Notes: a model not told the origin generated them from the letters alone. 64,000 nucleotides of DNA from Cryoendolithus antarcticus (GCA_002077065.1 NAJO01000040.1:62001-126000); one strand, 5' to 3'. Shown: positions 1 to 11,404, counted from the stretch's first letter. Made by a program: numbers and translations.

Positions 1-1451
1 TGCGCGCGCTGCTCATTGGGTATCGTGGAAGCGGTATGCCATGTTTCAGCAGACGTGACCGAGGCTCGTGCACCCCTTCCACGCTTGCGCAATCGCTACA
101 GCACAGTCCAAGGTACTATATCGCTGTGTATCTTTGTACAGCTTCATTCAGCATAGCGATACAGCTGGATTACAAGGATCATGATACGTGCTCCAGCAAC
201 CTGCATAGTATGATCAACAATGAGGCGCACTACAGCACTCAACAACCAACGATTTCCAGGCAGATTTGCTGTCCACAGTAGGATAAGACTAGTTGTGCGA
301 GGCGGTGTGCATCCGTATGGGCACAGTTCGTCAATAGCTCACTCGAGCTCTGGTGACGCCGTTGGCGCTAGAGCGCAATGGCTCGCATCTCCATCTTCAG
401 AGTGGGTAAGAATAGCTGCTGCGAGCGCAGTGCTTCCAGCCCCGCGATCGCGGTCGATGAATGTAGCTCGAGCAGTGATGGTCGCTACCAGGTCATCTAG
501 TAAACAGGCCTAGTAAAATTGTACATGTCTGGTCCAAGAAGCTGTGCCTAAGGATAACACGAGTCACATCGTGTATCGAGGGTCTACGCTTGGCATGTCG
601 ACGTTGCGCCTCCGTTATGTCGCCTGCTTGGATCTATCCTATTGCTTCGGAAATTTCGGTCAGCCGGTGATACAGTACACCCGCGCGGTCGTTCCACCGG
701 TTATTCCTCGCGCAGCAATTTTCCCTAATAGTGGCTCTAGCGACCCCGCGCCATCTCGCAGCCAAGCGAGGAGTTGAGTGCCGATTTCCGTTTGCCAAGG
801 CAGGTCATCACGATAAGCTTGAATTAGCCCACGAAGCCAAAATTGACCAGTTTCGCAATGAACTGTACGAGCAAAATACGAGATTGACTTTCCTCCACCT
901 CGGAGGGGCAGTGCACTGCTCGCGCCATCTCCCTGGGAATTACATGGAGATGTCCAAATCTCCGGAGAAAGGCGTTTCAGGACTTTTTGAGTTTGTGTCG
1001 CTGCTTCTAGTGGAGAAGCTTGCGGCAATTCGGTACTCAGTCGAAGTGGCTTGGGGAGGACGACACCTTAGTGGCATTCTTCCACTGGCACCTTGAGCGG
1101 ATCAGTGCTTACCACCTCCACTTGCCCAGAAAGCCGGCGACCTCGAGGCAGACGTCTTGGTGTCACAGCGCAAAATGCGCTTTGCCAAATGGCTGTCATC
1201 CTAAGGGAGACAATGGACGGGACAAGCGTCGACTTGAGACAGACGACTGCTGACGATCACACGCACGGCGAGCAGCCCCCTGTGTTTCATCATGTGTCGA
1301 TCTCATGGGTGATCCACCGGATCGACAGATCACACAGATAATTCACGTGGAGTCATTCACGAGGAGAAAGCACGTGCTGAACCCGGGTCGCTGGCTCTTG
1401 GGATGAACCATCGTTGTCCCACACCAATTGCCGTATCGTGGTATCATTTCT
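1..1451. other. No supportable gene; left edge
   Basis: Both strands carry only short competing open frames of up to about 120 codons around 660-1100. I found no splice pattern joining them and no family I recognise. The last bases precede the 3' end of the dehydratase gene on the minus strand and probably hold its 3' UTR. Confidence 0.4.
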
Positions 1452-2976
1452 CTAGGTGTCGATCACAACATCTGCCTTCTGCTTCTTCGCACCCGTATGC
1501 ACCTTTACACCTGGTTTTGCCCCATTGGCATGAGGTCCATTGGGTACGGCGGTGTGCTCCTGTGTATGCGCGATTTCGTTGATTGTCGCACCCACGATTG
1601 CTTCGACATCGTTGCACAGATTACCGGCTGAAGCAAGATCAGACTCGGGTTCCACATGGTCTCCTTTCACCACCGGATGAGCTGTCAAAACACCCTCAAT
1701 ATCGCCGAACCAGTTCTCGAACTTCAAGTACCAATCGACTGTGGTCGCGAGGGCATCCTCGAACTTGGTCCGCTGCTCCCAGCCAAGCTGGCGTAGCTTA
1801 CTCCCATCTACGGCGTACCTGCGATCGTTGAACTTTCTGTCGTGTGTGTGCTGGATCCATATACTTTTGTCTGTCAAGCCGAAGAGGTCGAGCAGCTTTT
1901 CTGCAGGCCCGATATTCGATATCTCATCTCTGGAGTCCACGTTGTAGATCTGCCCGTTCTCGCCTTTGTGAAGGATCGTGTCGAAGGCTTCGGCTGCATC
2001 TCCTGCGTAAAGGTATCGGCGGGTGTGCTGGCCGTCTCCGTGCAGCAACAATGGCATCTGCCGGCGGAGTAGGTTAATGAACTTTGGGATGACCTTCTCT
2101 GGGTACTGTGGAGTCATCAGCAGCACGATCGCACGTTTCTACTGACACAAGCACTGACTTGATGCGGTCCCATTACGTTGTTGAGACGTATCACGACCGC
2201 TGGAAGCTTATGGCTTTCCACATAACCCTTCACGATCATCTCAGCTGCTGCCTTACTGGCCGAATATGGGTTCGACGGGTCCAGAGTGCTCGACTCTGCT
2301 AGATCGGCTGCCAAAGCCTCTCCGTACACCTGCGAGGTGAACAGTAAGTCTCTCGTTCGATCTCCAGTCTATGCAGTTACAGGCTTGCGTACCTCATCAG
2401 TGGAAATATGGTAGAATCTCTTGATCTTCCCGTACTCTTTGATTGACTCCAGCAAGACATGCGTTCCAAGCACATTGTTCTTCGTGAAATTGTACGAGTT
2501 GCCGAAGCTCAAGTCGACATGCGTGTGCGCAGCCAGATGAAACACAGTATCGATACTGTGCTTCTTCAGGCATCTCAGCACATCGCTCGGCTGCGTCACA
2601 TCACCGTGGAAGAAGTCGAAGTTTGCCTTGCTCTCGAGCATACGAGCATTGTTCACGGAGCTGCAGTAGTCGAGCTTATCGAACGAGACTACGTTCTACG
2701 CATCTGGGTACTTGACTGTGAGGTGCCGCACCAGCCAGGAGCCTATGAAGCCTTCACCACCAGTGACAAGGATGTTCCGAACGTCTGGCAAAGGCTCGAA
2801 GCAGGTCTGACCTGTGAGAAGCGGTGCCGAATGCCAGATACCTTCGTCGCGGAATCTCAGGAAACGGGAATCGAGACCCGTGTGGACTGTAATGTGCAGA
2901 ATCAGCGATCTAGTAACCTCTCATGTGGGAGCCCGGGATGCCTACTGGACTGGTCCCAAACTGCGCTGTCCGCCAT
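1452..2976 (-). CDS. UDP-glucose 4,6-dehydratase (UDP-rhamnose pathway)
   Basis: Model: exons 2976-2946, 2886-2393, 2329-2159 and 2105-1452, with introns of 59, 63 and 53 nt, giving 449 aa in frame. This is a short-chain dehydrogenase of the dTDP/UDP-glucose 4,6-dehydratase type. It has the NAD-binding GGEGFIGSW loop near residue 50, a TDEVYGE segment split by intron 2, and the catalytic YSASK (Y-x3-K). The family converts UDP-glucose to UDP-4-keto-6-deoxyglucose in the cytosol, the first step to UDP-L-rhamnose. The last ~80 residues form a low-complexity tail beyond the usual end. It is divergent from the transporter and near the epimerase/reductase, which supports UDP-sugar rather than dTDP-sugar chemistry. 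The first exon (11 residues) is the least certain part. Confidence 0.88.
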
Positions 2977-3158
2977 GTTGAAGTCGGCGAAGGTGGTCGT
3001 TTGAAGTTTGCTGCAGGACAGCTCGAATATGTCACTGAGCTGCGTGGCCTTGCATGAGCTCCAGGATGGAATGCTTGGAAACGCGCGCACTTAAGCAATG
3101 TCGCAGCCATCAGTGTCAGTGATCAATTTGGCAGGTTGCCGAAGCCACTACGATACAA
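2977..3158. promoter_or_regulatory. Shared divergent promoter, dehydratase/transporter
   Basis: Only 182 bp separate the ATG of the minus-strand dehydratase from the ATG of the plus-strand sugar transporter. The interval must hold both 5' UTRs and probably a bidirectional promoter. I see no convincing TATA box. The promoter role is inferred from spacing and the shared pathway. Confidence 0.5.
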
Positions 3159-4328
3159 ATGGATCCCAAGCCTTACGATAGCGACAACGATGCCAACGAG
3201 GAGAAGACATTCCTTCAACAACGCGATGATGAGGAGGCGCAGATACTACCCCTGCCAAAGAAGACCGAAGGCTTCAGCAACATGGTCTGGGCTGCCAGCG
3301 GGCTCAATGTGGTAGCTACAGTCTCGATAGTAAGCGCTGGACAGGTCTACGATGTCGAGCCAACACTGAAAACCTCCGCTAGGTCTTCGTCAGCAAGCAC
3401 ATCTTCCAACACGCCGCGCTCCGGCACGCCCAAGTCGCCTTCGCCGCCTCGCACTTTGCAGCCACGGCCCTCTTCCTTTACGTCGTCTCCCGCCCACGGC
3501 TGAACTTCTTCCAAGCCAAGCGCGTACCCGTACTCAAAATCATACCGCTAGCAGTCGCCTTCATCTGTAGTGTAGTCTTCACCAACGCTTCGCTGGCATA
3601 CTGCAGCATCCAGTTCTATCAAATTGTTCGAGCGCTGGGAACGCCGTTCGTGGCGTTTATCAACTACCTCACTTCTGGTGCTACGATTCCGCTGCGAGCG
3701 GCCTTCACACTGGTGCCGGTCTGTGCTGGGATTGCGGTCGTGGGATACTTCGACACTGATGCGAAGACGAGTGTTTCGGATAAGGGCACCACTCCGCTTG
3801 GTGTGGTGTTCGCTTTCACTGCGCTGATGGCAAGTGGAATCTATACCGTCTGGATCGGGAGATATCACAAGCTGCTTGATTGTACGAGTCAGCAGCTCTT
3901 GCTTAATCAGACACCTGTGAGTGTACTGATAATGCTGTATGTCATTCCGTTCTCGGATGATGTGGCGGCTTGGAAGGGGCTGGATGTTTGGACTTGGTTG
4001 CTTGTGGCGCTAGTAAGTGCACCCAATGTTCTGAGATTGGCGACACGCTTACAATCGACAAGAGCTGCATGCTAGCAGTGCTAATTAACCTCTCCCAGTT
4101 CTTCATCATCAACTAGGCTGGACCGGTCGCAAGCACAGTCGTTGGCCACTTCAAGACATGCACCATCGTCGTGCTTGGTTGGATCTCGAGTCGAAAGCCG
4201 CTGAAGGATGGGAGCCTTGCAGGCATTGTGATGGCGATCGGCGGCATCATTGCGTACGTCGTCTTTGCTCCCGATGATTTGAGACAACTGACTGACAGCA
4301 ACACAGGTATTCTGTCATCACGCAGTGA
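3159..4328 (+). pseudogene. Nucleotide-sugar transporter (TPT/DMT family) with in-frame stop
   Basis: Exons 3159-3329, 3383-4012, 4063-4253 and 4307-4328, with introns of 53, 50 and 53 nt. The frame stays continuous over 338 codons except for a TAG at 4114-4116 (codon 285). The protein has an acidic cytosolic N-terminus, then multiple hydrophobic helices with triose-phosphate-translocator-family features (NYLTSG, GHFKTC, AIGGIIAYS). Members exchange nucleotide sugars in the Golgi. Lying between two UDP-rhamnose enzymes suggests UDP-rhamnose import, which is inference. The TAG sits inside the otherwise well-kept segment FIIN-stop-AGPV, where relatives have a sense codon as I recall. If translated as drawn, the last ~53 residues are lost. 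Using the TAG itself as a 3' splice site (intron 4013-4116, 104 nt) restores frame but deletes one helix. A sequencing error is also possible. Confidence 0.75.
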
Positions 4329-4540
4329 GAGGCGCGAAAGTAACGTGCAGGTGGAGTCCTTGCATGAGCTGGCATGTTGGCGTATGCCAGGCGTTTGATC
4401 TTTTCACGCCCTTACATATATGACAAGATCATGCCCTTCCTCTCATTGCAGCGGGCAATCTGAGTCATTGTCGTCTCTGTCTGTCCATTCTGTCAAGTGA
4501 GCAGTCGATCAAGCTGTCTAGGACTCAGTCACCATCAGCC

Positions 4541-5580
4541 ATGCCTTCCTTCTCCAACGCGAACCGTTTCCTCCTCATCGGCGGCCGCGGCTGGATAGCC
4601 TCCCACCTGCACGCCCTGCTAACCGCCTCGCACAAAGACGTGCTCTCAACCACAGTCCGCATTCAAGACCGCCCAGCCATGGAAGCGGTCTTCGACAACT
4701 TCAACCCCACCCGAGTAATCTGCTGCGCAGGCTTCACAGGTAGACCGAACGTCGATCAGTGTGAGGAGAAGAAGCAGGAGACTGTCATGTGTAATGTGAC
4801 TGGAGTGTTGATGTTGGCGCATTTGTGTTGGGAAAGGGCGGTGCATTTGAGTGTTATGGCTACGGGATGTGAGTGACCTACCCTGGTGTTTTCGATGATG
4901 GATACAGCCGTACTGACGAGGTAATGGCAGGCATCTACACCTCAACCTACACCCCCGACCGCACCCAGCTTCTCAGTCGTCCCTTCACCGAAGACGACCC
5001 TGCGAACTTTAACGGCAGCTTTTACTCTCGCACCAAAGCCTACGTCGAAGAAGTGATGCGGCACACCTACCCCGATGTCCTGATCCTGCGTGTTCGCATG
5101 CCTATTAGCGACGACCTGCATCCTCGCTCCTTCGTGACGAAGATCACGAAGTATGAGCATGTCGTCAATATCCCGAATTCGAACTCGATCTTGCATGACT
5201 TGCTACCAGTGGCGATTGCAATGAGCGAGCAGGAGGAAGTTGGGGTATACAACTTCACGAATCCTGGGGCGATCAGCCACAATGAGGTATTGTCGCTGTA
5301 CCAGCAGATCGTCGATTCGGGATATAGCTGGAAGAACTTCACACTGGAGGAGCAGGCGAAGGTCATCAAGGCTGATCGGAGTAATTGCGAGTTGGATTGC
5401 ACAAAGCTGATGGCGTTGGTGAAGGAGTACCAGGGTGTGGGTATTGATGTTGAGGTGCCGGAGATCCATGAGGCGTACCGCAGGTGTTTCGGGAGGATGC
5501 GGGAGGAGATATCGTGGACGCAGGGAGCTGAGGCCGGGGCAGCGTTGAGCACTGATGCTGCTGTGACCGTGAATGTATAG
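4541..5580 (+). CDS. UDP-4-keto-6-deoxyglucose 3,5-epimerase/4-reductase
   Basis: Exons 4541-4868 and 4931-5580 (62-nt intron) give 325 aa. This is an SDR fold with an N-terminal nucleotide-binding loop (IGGRGWIAS, residues ~13-21), an ICCAGFTGRPN segment and a catalytic YSRTK (Y-x3-K). It matches the plant UER1 and fungal ER-type bifunctional enzymes, which epimerise C3/C5 and reduce C4 of UDP-4-keto-6-deoxyglucose to give UDP-L-rhamnose. The splice restores ATG-CIYT across the junction, a conserved stretch in this family. It lies 212 bp downstream of the transporter on the same strand. Together with the dehydratase it completes the two-enzyme fungal UDP-rhamnose route. Confidence 0.9.
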
Positions 5581-5599
5581 TCCGGCGGTATATGCACGC

Positions 5600-7236
5600 T
5601 CAAGCTTCGTTGTCCTCGTCCCATCCACCGCGTTTGCGAAGGTTCGCAGTCGTGTACAGAAAGCCGTCGAGGACTGCGTCGTCTTCAACCACTCCATTAG
5701 AGGCGCTGAGCTGCCTAAGAGGTGCATTGAGCGTGTTGAACTCGCTGATATCAAGCTTCGATCGAGTCTTGCTGTCGTCACGCGTCCCGGTGACCTGTAC
5801 AGCACGCAAGCGACACCCATCGGGTCGCCGGTCATCAAGTGCGATCAGAACATGTCCGGCATTCCCACCGTAGTAGGCGACATCGAGCACGGGAGCCTCG
5901 TCCGTCTCGTAAACAGTGACAGCGGCGTCTGCAGGCGAGTCATGCTCAAGTGCTGAGCAGTCGATGAAGATTAGCGCTGGAAGCTTCTCGCAGGCCACGC
6001 ACAAAGTCCATTGATCGGTCTGAGCAGCGACTGGTACTACCCACATGCCCGAGACGGCGATCCTCTCATCAATACTTGGGAGCAGGTGTGAGATAGCTTT
6101 CCGCAGGTCGACCTTCGCCAGTAGCTCACATCGTAGCCAGTCCCAAACGCCAAGCCAGTCATTGCCGCCGCCACTGACGAGTAGGTCTGTTCTAGGAATG
6201 AGGCATATCTTACTGACGAAGTCTGTGTGCGCCAGACAATAACCTTCTATCACGTGCGACTGCGGAGGACCGCGTGAGACGCGGATGTGCTCATCGCGAT
6301 CGGCGGTGAGGATGTAGCGCCTGATCTTGCCGTCCACTTGCCGTGTTGCATGAACCATATCAGTCAACATCGACACATGGCCGAGAAGCAGCTTGTGCTC
6401 GAACGCCAAGGGCTCCTTGCGTGGCGTGACAATTTTCTGCTTCTTTTGTGACTCGAGAGCGCGTAGGTTCCGCTTCGTGTGGACTGTCAAAGGTGTCGCA
6501 GATGGCTTGAAGAGAGCAGGCTCGCCCAGTGACTTCGCCACCTCGGCTTCCGGTTGTGCTGGCCGCTCTTGAGGCTCAGATACGATGAGCGGTAAGGAGT
6601 ACACATCCCCAAATTTGTCTCCGATCAGGATGGTGGATGAGTTGGGCATGACCCGCACAGCACACGGACGCTTCGGCATCGCTCGTTGACTGAGCTCGGT
6701 GAGATCGCCAACACCACTGACATTTAGCACATGGACCACCTTGTCCTCCGTCACCACAACGACATGACTTTGATCAGGGGACACACGGATGCTGATGATC
6801 CTGCTCGCTGGCGAAGACTTCTTGTTGTCGGTCTTCTGCTTCTTCGCAGGTCGCTCCTCGGAGCCATTGGCATGACCGTTGCTAGTCTCGGCGATTGAAT
6901 CCTGTACGAGCCATCAATGTGGGTTCACTGAGTGGGAATCAGCGTGACGCCTAGATGCTCGCTCGATTGGGGCTGACTACTTACAGTGGTTCCCGAACAC
7001 CACTTCGAGGCGATCACTCGACCTGCGATCGAGTATGCGAGCAGCTTTGCACCACATGCTGCAAGCAGGAACTGTCCACCACCCTGCTCGAGACTTGCGA
7101 TGCATTGGAATGGGTGATGTATGATTTGAGAGGCCACATCTGCTTGCATACTGGCCGTAAAGACTGGGACAGAGTGGAGCGAGCGGTTTTGTAGATGCGT
7201 TCGAATCAAGCCCCAATGGATCGAGGCAGAGGCCAA
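5600..7236 (-). CDS. TRM82: tRNA (m7G46) methyltransferase non-catalytic WD subunit Trm82
   Basis: This WD-repeat protein partners the methyltransferase Trm8 for N7-methylation of G46 in tRNAs. Recognisable parts are an N-terminal QCIAS...AACGAKL strand, a lysine-rich linker (PAKKQKT), then MPKRPCAVRV, GDKFGDVYSLPL and GHVSMLTDMV, a run typical of Trm82. The large 3' exon is 5600 to about 6890-6902. A 5' exon runs from 7236 to about 6985. The strong donor GTAAGT at 6984 is clear. The acceptor is not: TACAG at 6903 gives the wrong phase, whereas the GAG ending at 6887 keeps frame (98-nt intron). The start could be ATG 7236 or the internal MQADVA methionine near 7149. Its 3' end nearly abuts the convergent epimerase/reductase gene (about 20 bp). 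Confidence 0.85.
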
Positions 7237-7588
7237 TTACCTACAGCTGATGCCGGAACGACAGGTTCAGTGAGTCAGTATTACCATCCAGACACTGAAG
7301 GTGACGCTGAAGATCGTGCCTCTCAGCGTTGTCGTGATTCAGACTCGACTATTGTGAGTATGCATATTTGCCTAGGAGCGGATTATATGCAAAGGTCGAG
7401 ATTCACATTCGTCTTTCCCGTCTCGGGATGCTCCCGCTGCCAAGACTTCGACTCTTCGAATTCGACCAGACCGCACGCCAATTCCAACAGACGACACCAT
7501 TCGCATACAAACCACCCGCATCCCTCGCACCCTCACTACAACGACATAACAGTTCGTAAGTCCATAAAGTCCTATACTGCTAGTCAAT
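7237..7588. promoter_or_regulatory. Divergent TRM82/RPP0 promoter
   Basis: About 350 bp lie between two head-to-head translation-related genes. The part nearest RPP0 (7420-7560) is rich in C/T and CA runs, as is common upstream of highly expressed fungal ribosomal-protein genes. A GTAAGT near 7555 could be a 5' UTR intron donor, but I cannot identify its acceptor. No TATA box is evident. Confidence 0.45.
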
Positions 7589-8591
7589 ATGGGGGGCAGA
7601 ACCGCCAACAAAGCCGGGTACTTCGACAAGCTCAAGGGCCTGCTCGAGGAGTACAAGTCCATCTTCATCGTCGGCGTCGACAATGTCGCCTCGCAGCAGA
7701 TGCACGAGATCCGCCAGTCGCTTCGCGGCGAGGGCGTCGTGCTGATGGGCAAGAACACCATGGTAAGAGATGCGCATACCTTACGCTGCGGATGGGAAAT
7801 GCGCAGGACTAACATACAATTAGGTCCGCCGTGCGCTCAAGACCTTCATCTCCGATAGCCCCGAGTACGAGCGCCTCCTTCCGTTCATCAAGGGCAACGT
7901 CGGCTTCATCTTCACCAACGGCGACCTCAAGGAGGCCCGCACGAAAATCCTCGCCAACCGTGTCGCCGCGCCCGCCCGTGCTGGTGCCGTCGCCCCAGGT
8001 GATGTCTTCATCCCCGCCGGAAACACTGGTATGGAACCCGGCAAGACCTCTTTCTTCCAGGCTCTTGGTGTCCCCACCAAGATCGCCCGTGGTACCATCG
8101 AAATCACGGCCGACTTGAAGATCGTCGAGGCTGGCAACAAGGTCGGACCCTCCGAGGCTACCCTGCTCAACATGCTCAACATCTCTCCGTTCACCTACGG
8201 TATGAGCATTGCCCAGATCTACGACAACGGCCAGACCTTCGATGCCAGCGTGCTTGACATCGAGGAGTCGCAGCTGCTCAAGGCCTTCTCCCAGGCCATT
8301 GCTACGATCACCACCATCTCCCTCGCCGCCAACTACCCTACCCTGCCATCAGTCATGCACAGCCTCATTGGTACCTACAAGAAGGCCATTGCTGTCGCTG
8401 TCGAGACTGAGTACGAGTGGGAGGCCATTCACGAGCTCAAGGACCGTATCAAGAACCCAGATGCCTACGCTTCTGCTGCACCGGCTGCTTCCGAGGCTGC
8501 ACCCGCAGCTGCTGAGGAAACCAAGGCTGAGGAGAAGAAGGAGGAGTCCGAGGAGGAAGATGAGGATATGGGCTTCGGTCTCTTCGATTAA
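7589..8591 (+). CDS. RPP0: 60S acidic ribosomal protein P0
   Basis: Exons 7589-7762 and 7824-8591 (61-nt intron, GACTAAC branch site just before the acceptor) give 313 aa, the usual P0 length. It starts [15 protein letters not shown]. It contains the L10-type rRNA-binding domain (MGKNTM spans the intron, then [10 protein letters not shown]), the P1/P2-binding helices, an alanine-rich hinge, and the invariant acidic tail ending EDMGFGLFD that binds elongation factors. P0 forms the base of the ribosomal stalk on the 60S subunit. Codon use is strongly C-ending, as expected for a highly expressed gene. Confidence 0.98.
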
Positions 8592-9362
8592 GCAGGAGGA
8601 TAGCGACTATCAGGCAAGTTGAGTGGACGCGAGGACAGTGCGGTTTGCTTGCGCAGTCGATAGCTCCATCAACACTACCTCTCCTCGACAACTTCTCCAC
8701 GGTTATGCGACTATACCTATACTCACAGTAGTAAAATAGCCAGTATTGTCGCCACAGAGAGGTGTTGAAATGCTGCCAATGTGCGGCGTCGCAACGATAT
8801 TGCCTCTCTCCGACGCCAGGTCTGAACAGGACGCACTCGCAGCTAAGCACATCTGACCACAGGAGACCGCTCGAATGCTTGGAGAAAAGGTACGTTCAAC
8901 TTCCACAAGTCTCACCACCCACTTCATAAGATGAATACCTTTTAACTCTGATTGGACTCACGTCCAGGAGGACAAACACGCAACAACAACTTTAATTCAT
9001 TTCTTTCTGACAACAATCTCTACATCATATGCGACGTCTTCGACTAGTCGGGACAATCGGCTGACCCGCCATCTTATAGTGAAACACCGCATGTCACGTC
9101 AGCTGTTGACATTGAGCCTCCCTCGTAATGTCGAGCTGCTACGGCTACCTCGTCCTTCGTCTGTTCTGCCTTGATCAGGCTTCCGCTGCCGCTTGCGCCT
9201 TGAAGGACGTGACTGTGCTGTGACTTGGAGTCGCGCTACGACTTCTCCCCCGTCGTCAAGTACGACTCGGAATGGTTTCGTAGCATCGCATTTGTCATTT
9301 GGAGCACTTGATCTATCCCTGTATATGTTCGTCTGCATCTATGCGTCTACTACACGTATCCT
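8592..9362. other. Intergenic, convergent 3' regions
   Basis: About 770 bp between the ends of RPP0 and the minus-strand acetyltransferase. It must contain both 3' UTRs and terminators. A/T-richer patches lie near 8930-9010. I see no open frame, RNA gene or repeat I can support. Confidence 0.4.
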
Positions 9363-10439
9363 TCACACCTTCCCCAAATTCACCCTCACCCAGTAAACCG
9401 TCCACTCCGCCATCCCGCCCAGATTCTCACACATCCCCTTACTCGCCTCATTCCCCACAATCACGTACCCCTGTGCCAGCTTCTCCATCCCGTCCGCGAA
9501 GAACAAGCCCATCTCATCCCGGAACAACTTCGTCGTTAATTTCTGCGCTAGTCCCATGCGTCGGTACGCGGGCTCGACGTGCAGGGTCGTGAGACTTGCG
9601 TCTAGACCGACGAAAGCCCAGGCGACGGGACTGGATTGCTCATGGGCTGAGCCGGAGGTGGGGAACAGACCGAGGTTAGGGAGGGCGGCTAGGGTGCGGT
9701 CTTGACGGGGGATTTGCGTTCGGGAGCGGACGAGGGCGAAGTGCTCTTTGCTCAATTTGCCCCAGCGGATACTTGATGGGAGGTTGAGGGGTGTGGTCAT
9801 GGTGAGGACATCGAAGATGAACATGTGGTTTGGGACTACTGTCGTGGATGACTCTCCGGAGAGGACATCTAGAGTCTGGAGGTAGGGAATCGTGCGAGCG
9901 TGTATGGAGCCCCAGAGCATGATATTGGGATTACTCGCGTGAGCTGCGTAGTCTGATTTTGAGAGACCAGCCGAGTCAACTGCGGTGTCTGTGGAATCTT
10001 CGGCGTCCGGGTGTGCTTGATGAATCGAGGGTGGGAGACCAAGGGCTTTGAAGGCGACAAGAAGATTGTGGAGGAGCGATAGTATTGCCTTGTGGTTATA
10101 AATATTCGTAGACGAAGAGACACTCTCGAACTGTCCACTGTTCGTTGGCGTAGGGGAGACCTCCCAACTCCCGAACAGCCATACTTCGGTCTCGGGTCTG
10201 CAGCTGCGATCTACAAAGGCGTAGAGCCATGGTTCTCCGCTGTCGCTTGCATTGTCCACTTCATGGTCGGCGAGATCCCGATTCGTGAGCAAATGGCTGC
10301 CGTCCAGGAAGCGTCCGAACTGCAGTCTTCGGTAAAGTGGCAAGGCAATTCGAAAGTATCTGGGGTCACGAAGATGCGTCAAGACGCTCTGCACCACGGT
10401 GCTCTCGCTTGGAGAACCATTGAGGTTGTGAATCTTCAT
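9363..10439 (-). CDS. GNAT-family N-acetyltransferase (FR47-like domain)
   Basis: A single exon of 358 aa. The last third is a GCN5-related acetyltransferase domain: AWAFVGLDASLTTLHVEP followed by the acetyl-CoA loop AYRRMGLAQKL (R/Q-x-x-G-x-A/G pattern), and a final GNEASKGMCENLGG motif typical of GNAT motif B. The N-terminal ~200 residues are a poorly conserved region seen in fungal proteins with the FR47-like domain (glycine N-acyltransferase-like). The substrate cannot be told from sequence. No signal peptide or membrane segment is visible. Confidence 0.82.
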   Translation of the reverse strand: MKIHNLNGSPSESTVVQSVLTHLRDPRYFRIALPLYRRLQFGRFLDGSHLLTNRDLADHEVDNASDSGEPWLYAFVDRSCRPETEVWLFGSWEVSPTPTNSGQFESVSSSTNIYNHKAILSLLHNLLVAFKALGLPPSIHQAHPDAEDSTDTAVDSAGLSKSDYAAHASNPNIMLWGSIHARTIPYLQTLDVLSGESSTTVVPNHMFIFDVLTMTTPLNLPSSIRWGKLSKEHFALVRSRTQIPRQDRTLAALPNLGLFPTSGSAHEQSSPVAWAFVGLDASLTTLHVEPAYRRMGLAQKLTTKLFRDEMGLFFADGMEKLAQGYVIVGNEASKGMCENLGGMAEWTVYWVRVNLGKV

Positions 10440-10917
10440 GGCAATGGCCGTGGCAACGGAAGAGAGGAAAGTATTGGAGATGCAGTACGAGATGAGATTG
10501 CGTGCTGTGACTCGACGGTGTCTTTAGCCTGCAATAGATTACTTATCGAAGTAGAGTCTTACTACGATGGCTCTGCGCAATGTGTCTCTCTTGGAACACA
10601 TGCGAGTGATGCTGTTATGGCAGGCTGAGAGTGTTCGTGGAAACCTACCACCGTTGCTAATATGGGAGCAAATCATCAAGCCAAAGTCGTGCATAAATAA
10701 GCCCAGCTCTGGAACACGGGCTTTTCACTTCCACGGCGAGATCAAATGCTCGCCTGATTATGGACATCACGCCAGGTCGATCTCATTCTTGTACTGACAT
10801 GATGCTGCAGTGTCTATATACCATCCTATCATCAACGGGTATCTCCCAGATCATCCTCGATCATATTGCTTCGGATTCGTCAAGCTCTCGCACCGTTGAC
10901 AGCACTTACGCACACTC
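10440..10917. other. Intergenic, no gene seen
   Basis: Upstream region of the acetyltransferase and downstream region of the DUF3602 gene (both minus strand). Plus-strand open frames here are mainly the reverse of coding exons. Nothing else is supported. Confidence 0.35.
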
Positions 10918-11404
10918 CTACTTCGTCTCCTCATGATGCTTCCCACCCCCCAACTTCTCCTTAACCTTGTCCAACAACCCTTCCTTCTTCTCGCCCTGAG
11001 CATGCTCCTTTTGCGCATGCGTATGCCCCCCATACTTGTCCTTATGCACATTGCCGCCCCCTCCACGCCCCGTATGGAAATTCTCATACCCCTCCGCGCT
11101 CCGCGTGTCAGTCTCCGGGATATAGTCCTCACTGCCAGAAGACGTGGGCGGGAATTGCTGGGGCTTGAGAGCCGGGGAGTCCTTGGGCGTATGGATCATG
11201 TTCCCGGCGCCGCCACGGCCGGCGGAATACTCGGAACGGCCTTCGCCAACGTAGCCTTCGCGCGTGATGCCGGATTCGACGTAGGAGGTGTTGGGGTCTT
11301 CGCCGATGTTGCCGGCGCCTTGGATGGAGGGGTTAGTGGGGGTTGGGGGTGGAGGGGAGGGGAAATGTACCGCCGCGGCCGGTGGAGTGGATCTTGTCTG
11401 CCAT
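10918..11404 (-). CDS. DUF3602 (Par32-like) small disordered protein
   Basis: Exons 11404-11371 and 11318-10918 with a 52-nt intron give 144 aa. The start MADKIHSTGRGG is joined by splicing to AGNIGE, rebuilding the first of three GRGG-x-GN repeats that define the family (others GRGGAGNMI and GRGGGGNV). The C-terminus is lysine/glycine-rich (LLDKVKEKLGG). Budding-yeast Par32 is a rapamycin-responsive phosphoprotein that inhibits ammonium transporters. Whether this short homologue does the same is unknown. The protein appears wholly disordered and hydrophilic. Reading through the intron creates a longer but false open frame starting at 11601. Confidence 0.85.

Noticed and set aside
660..1096. 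Overlapping ~120-codon frames on both strands
   Set aside because: They compete in the same interval, neither has a motif or splice continuation, and no start context stands out.
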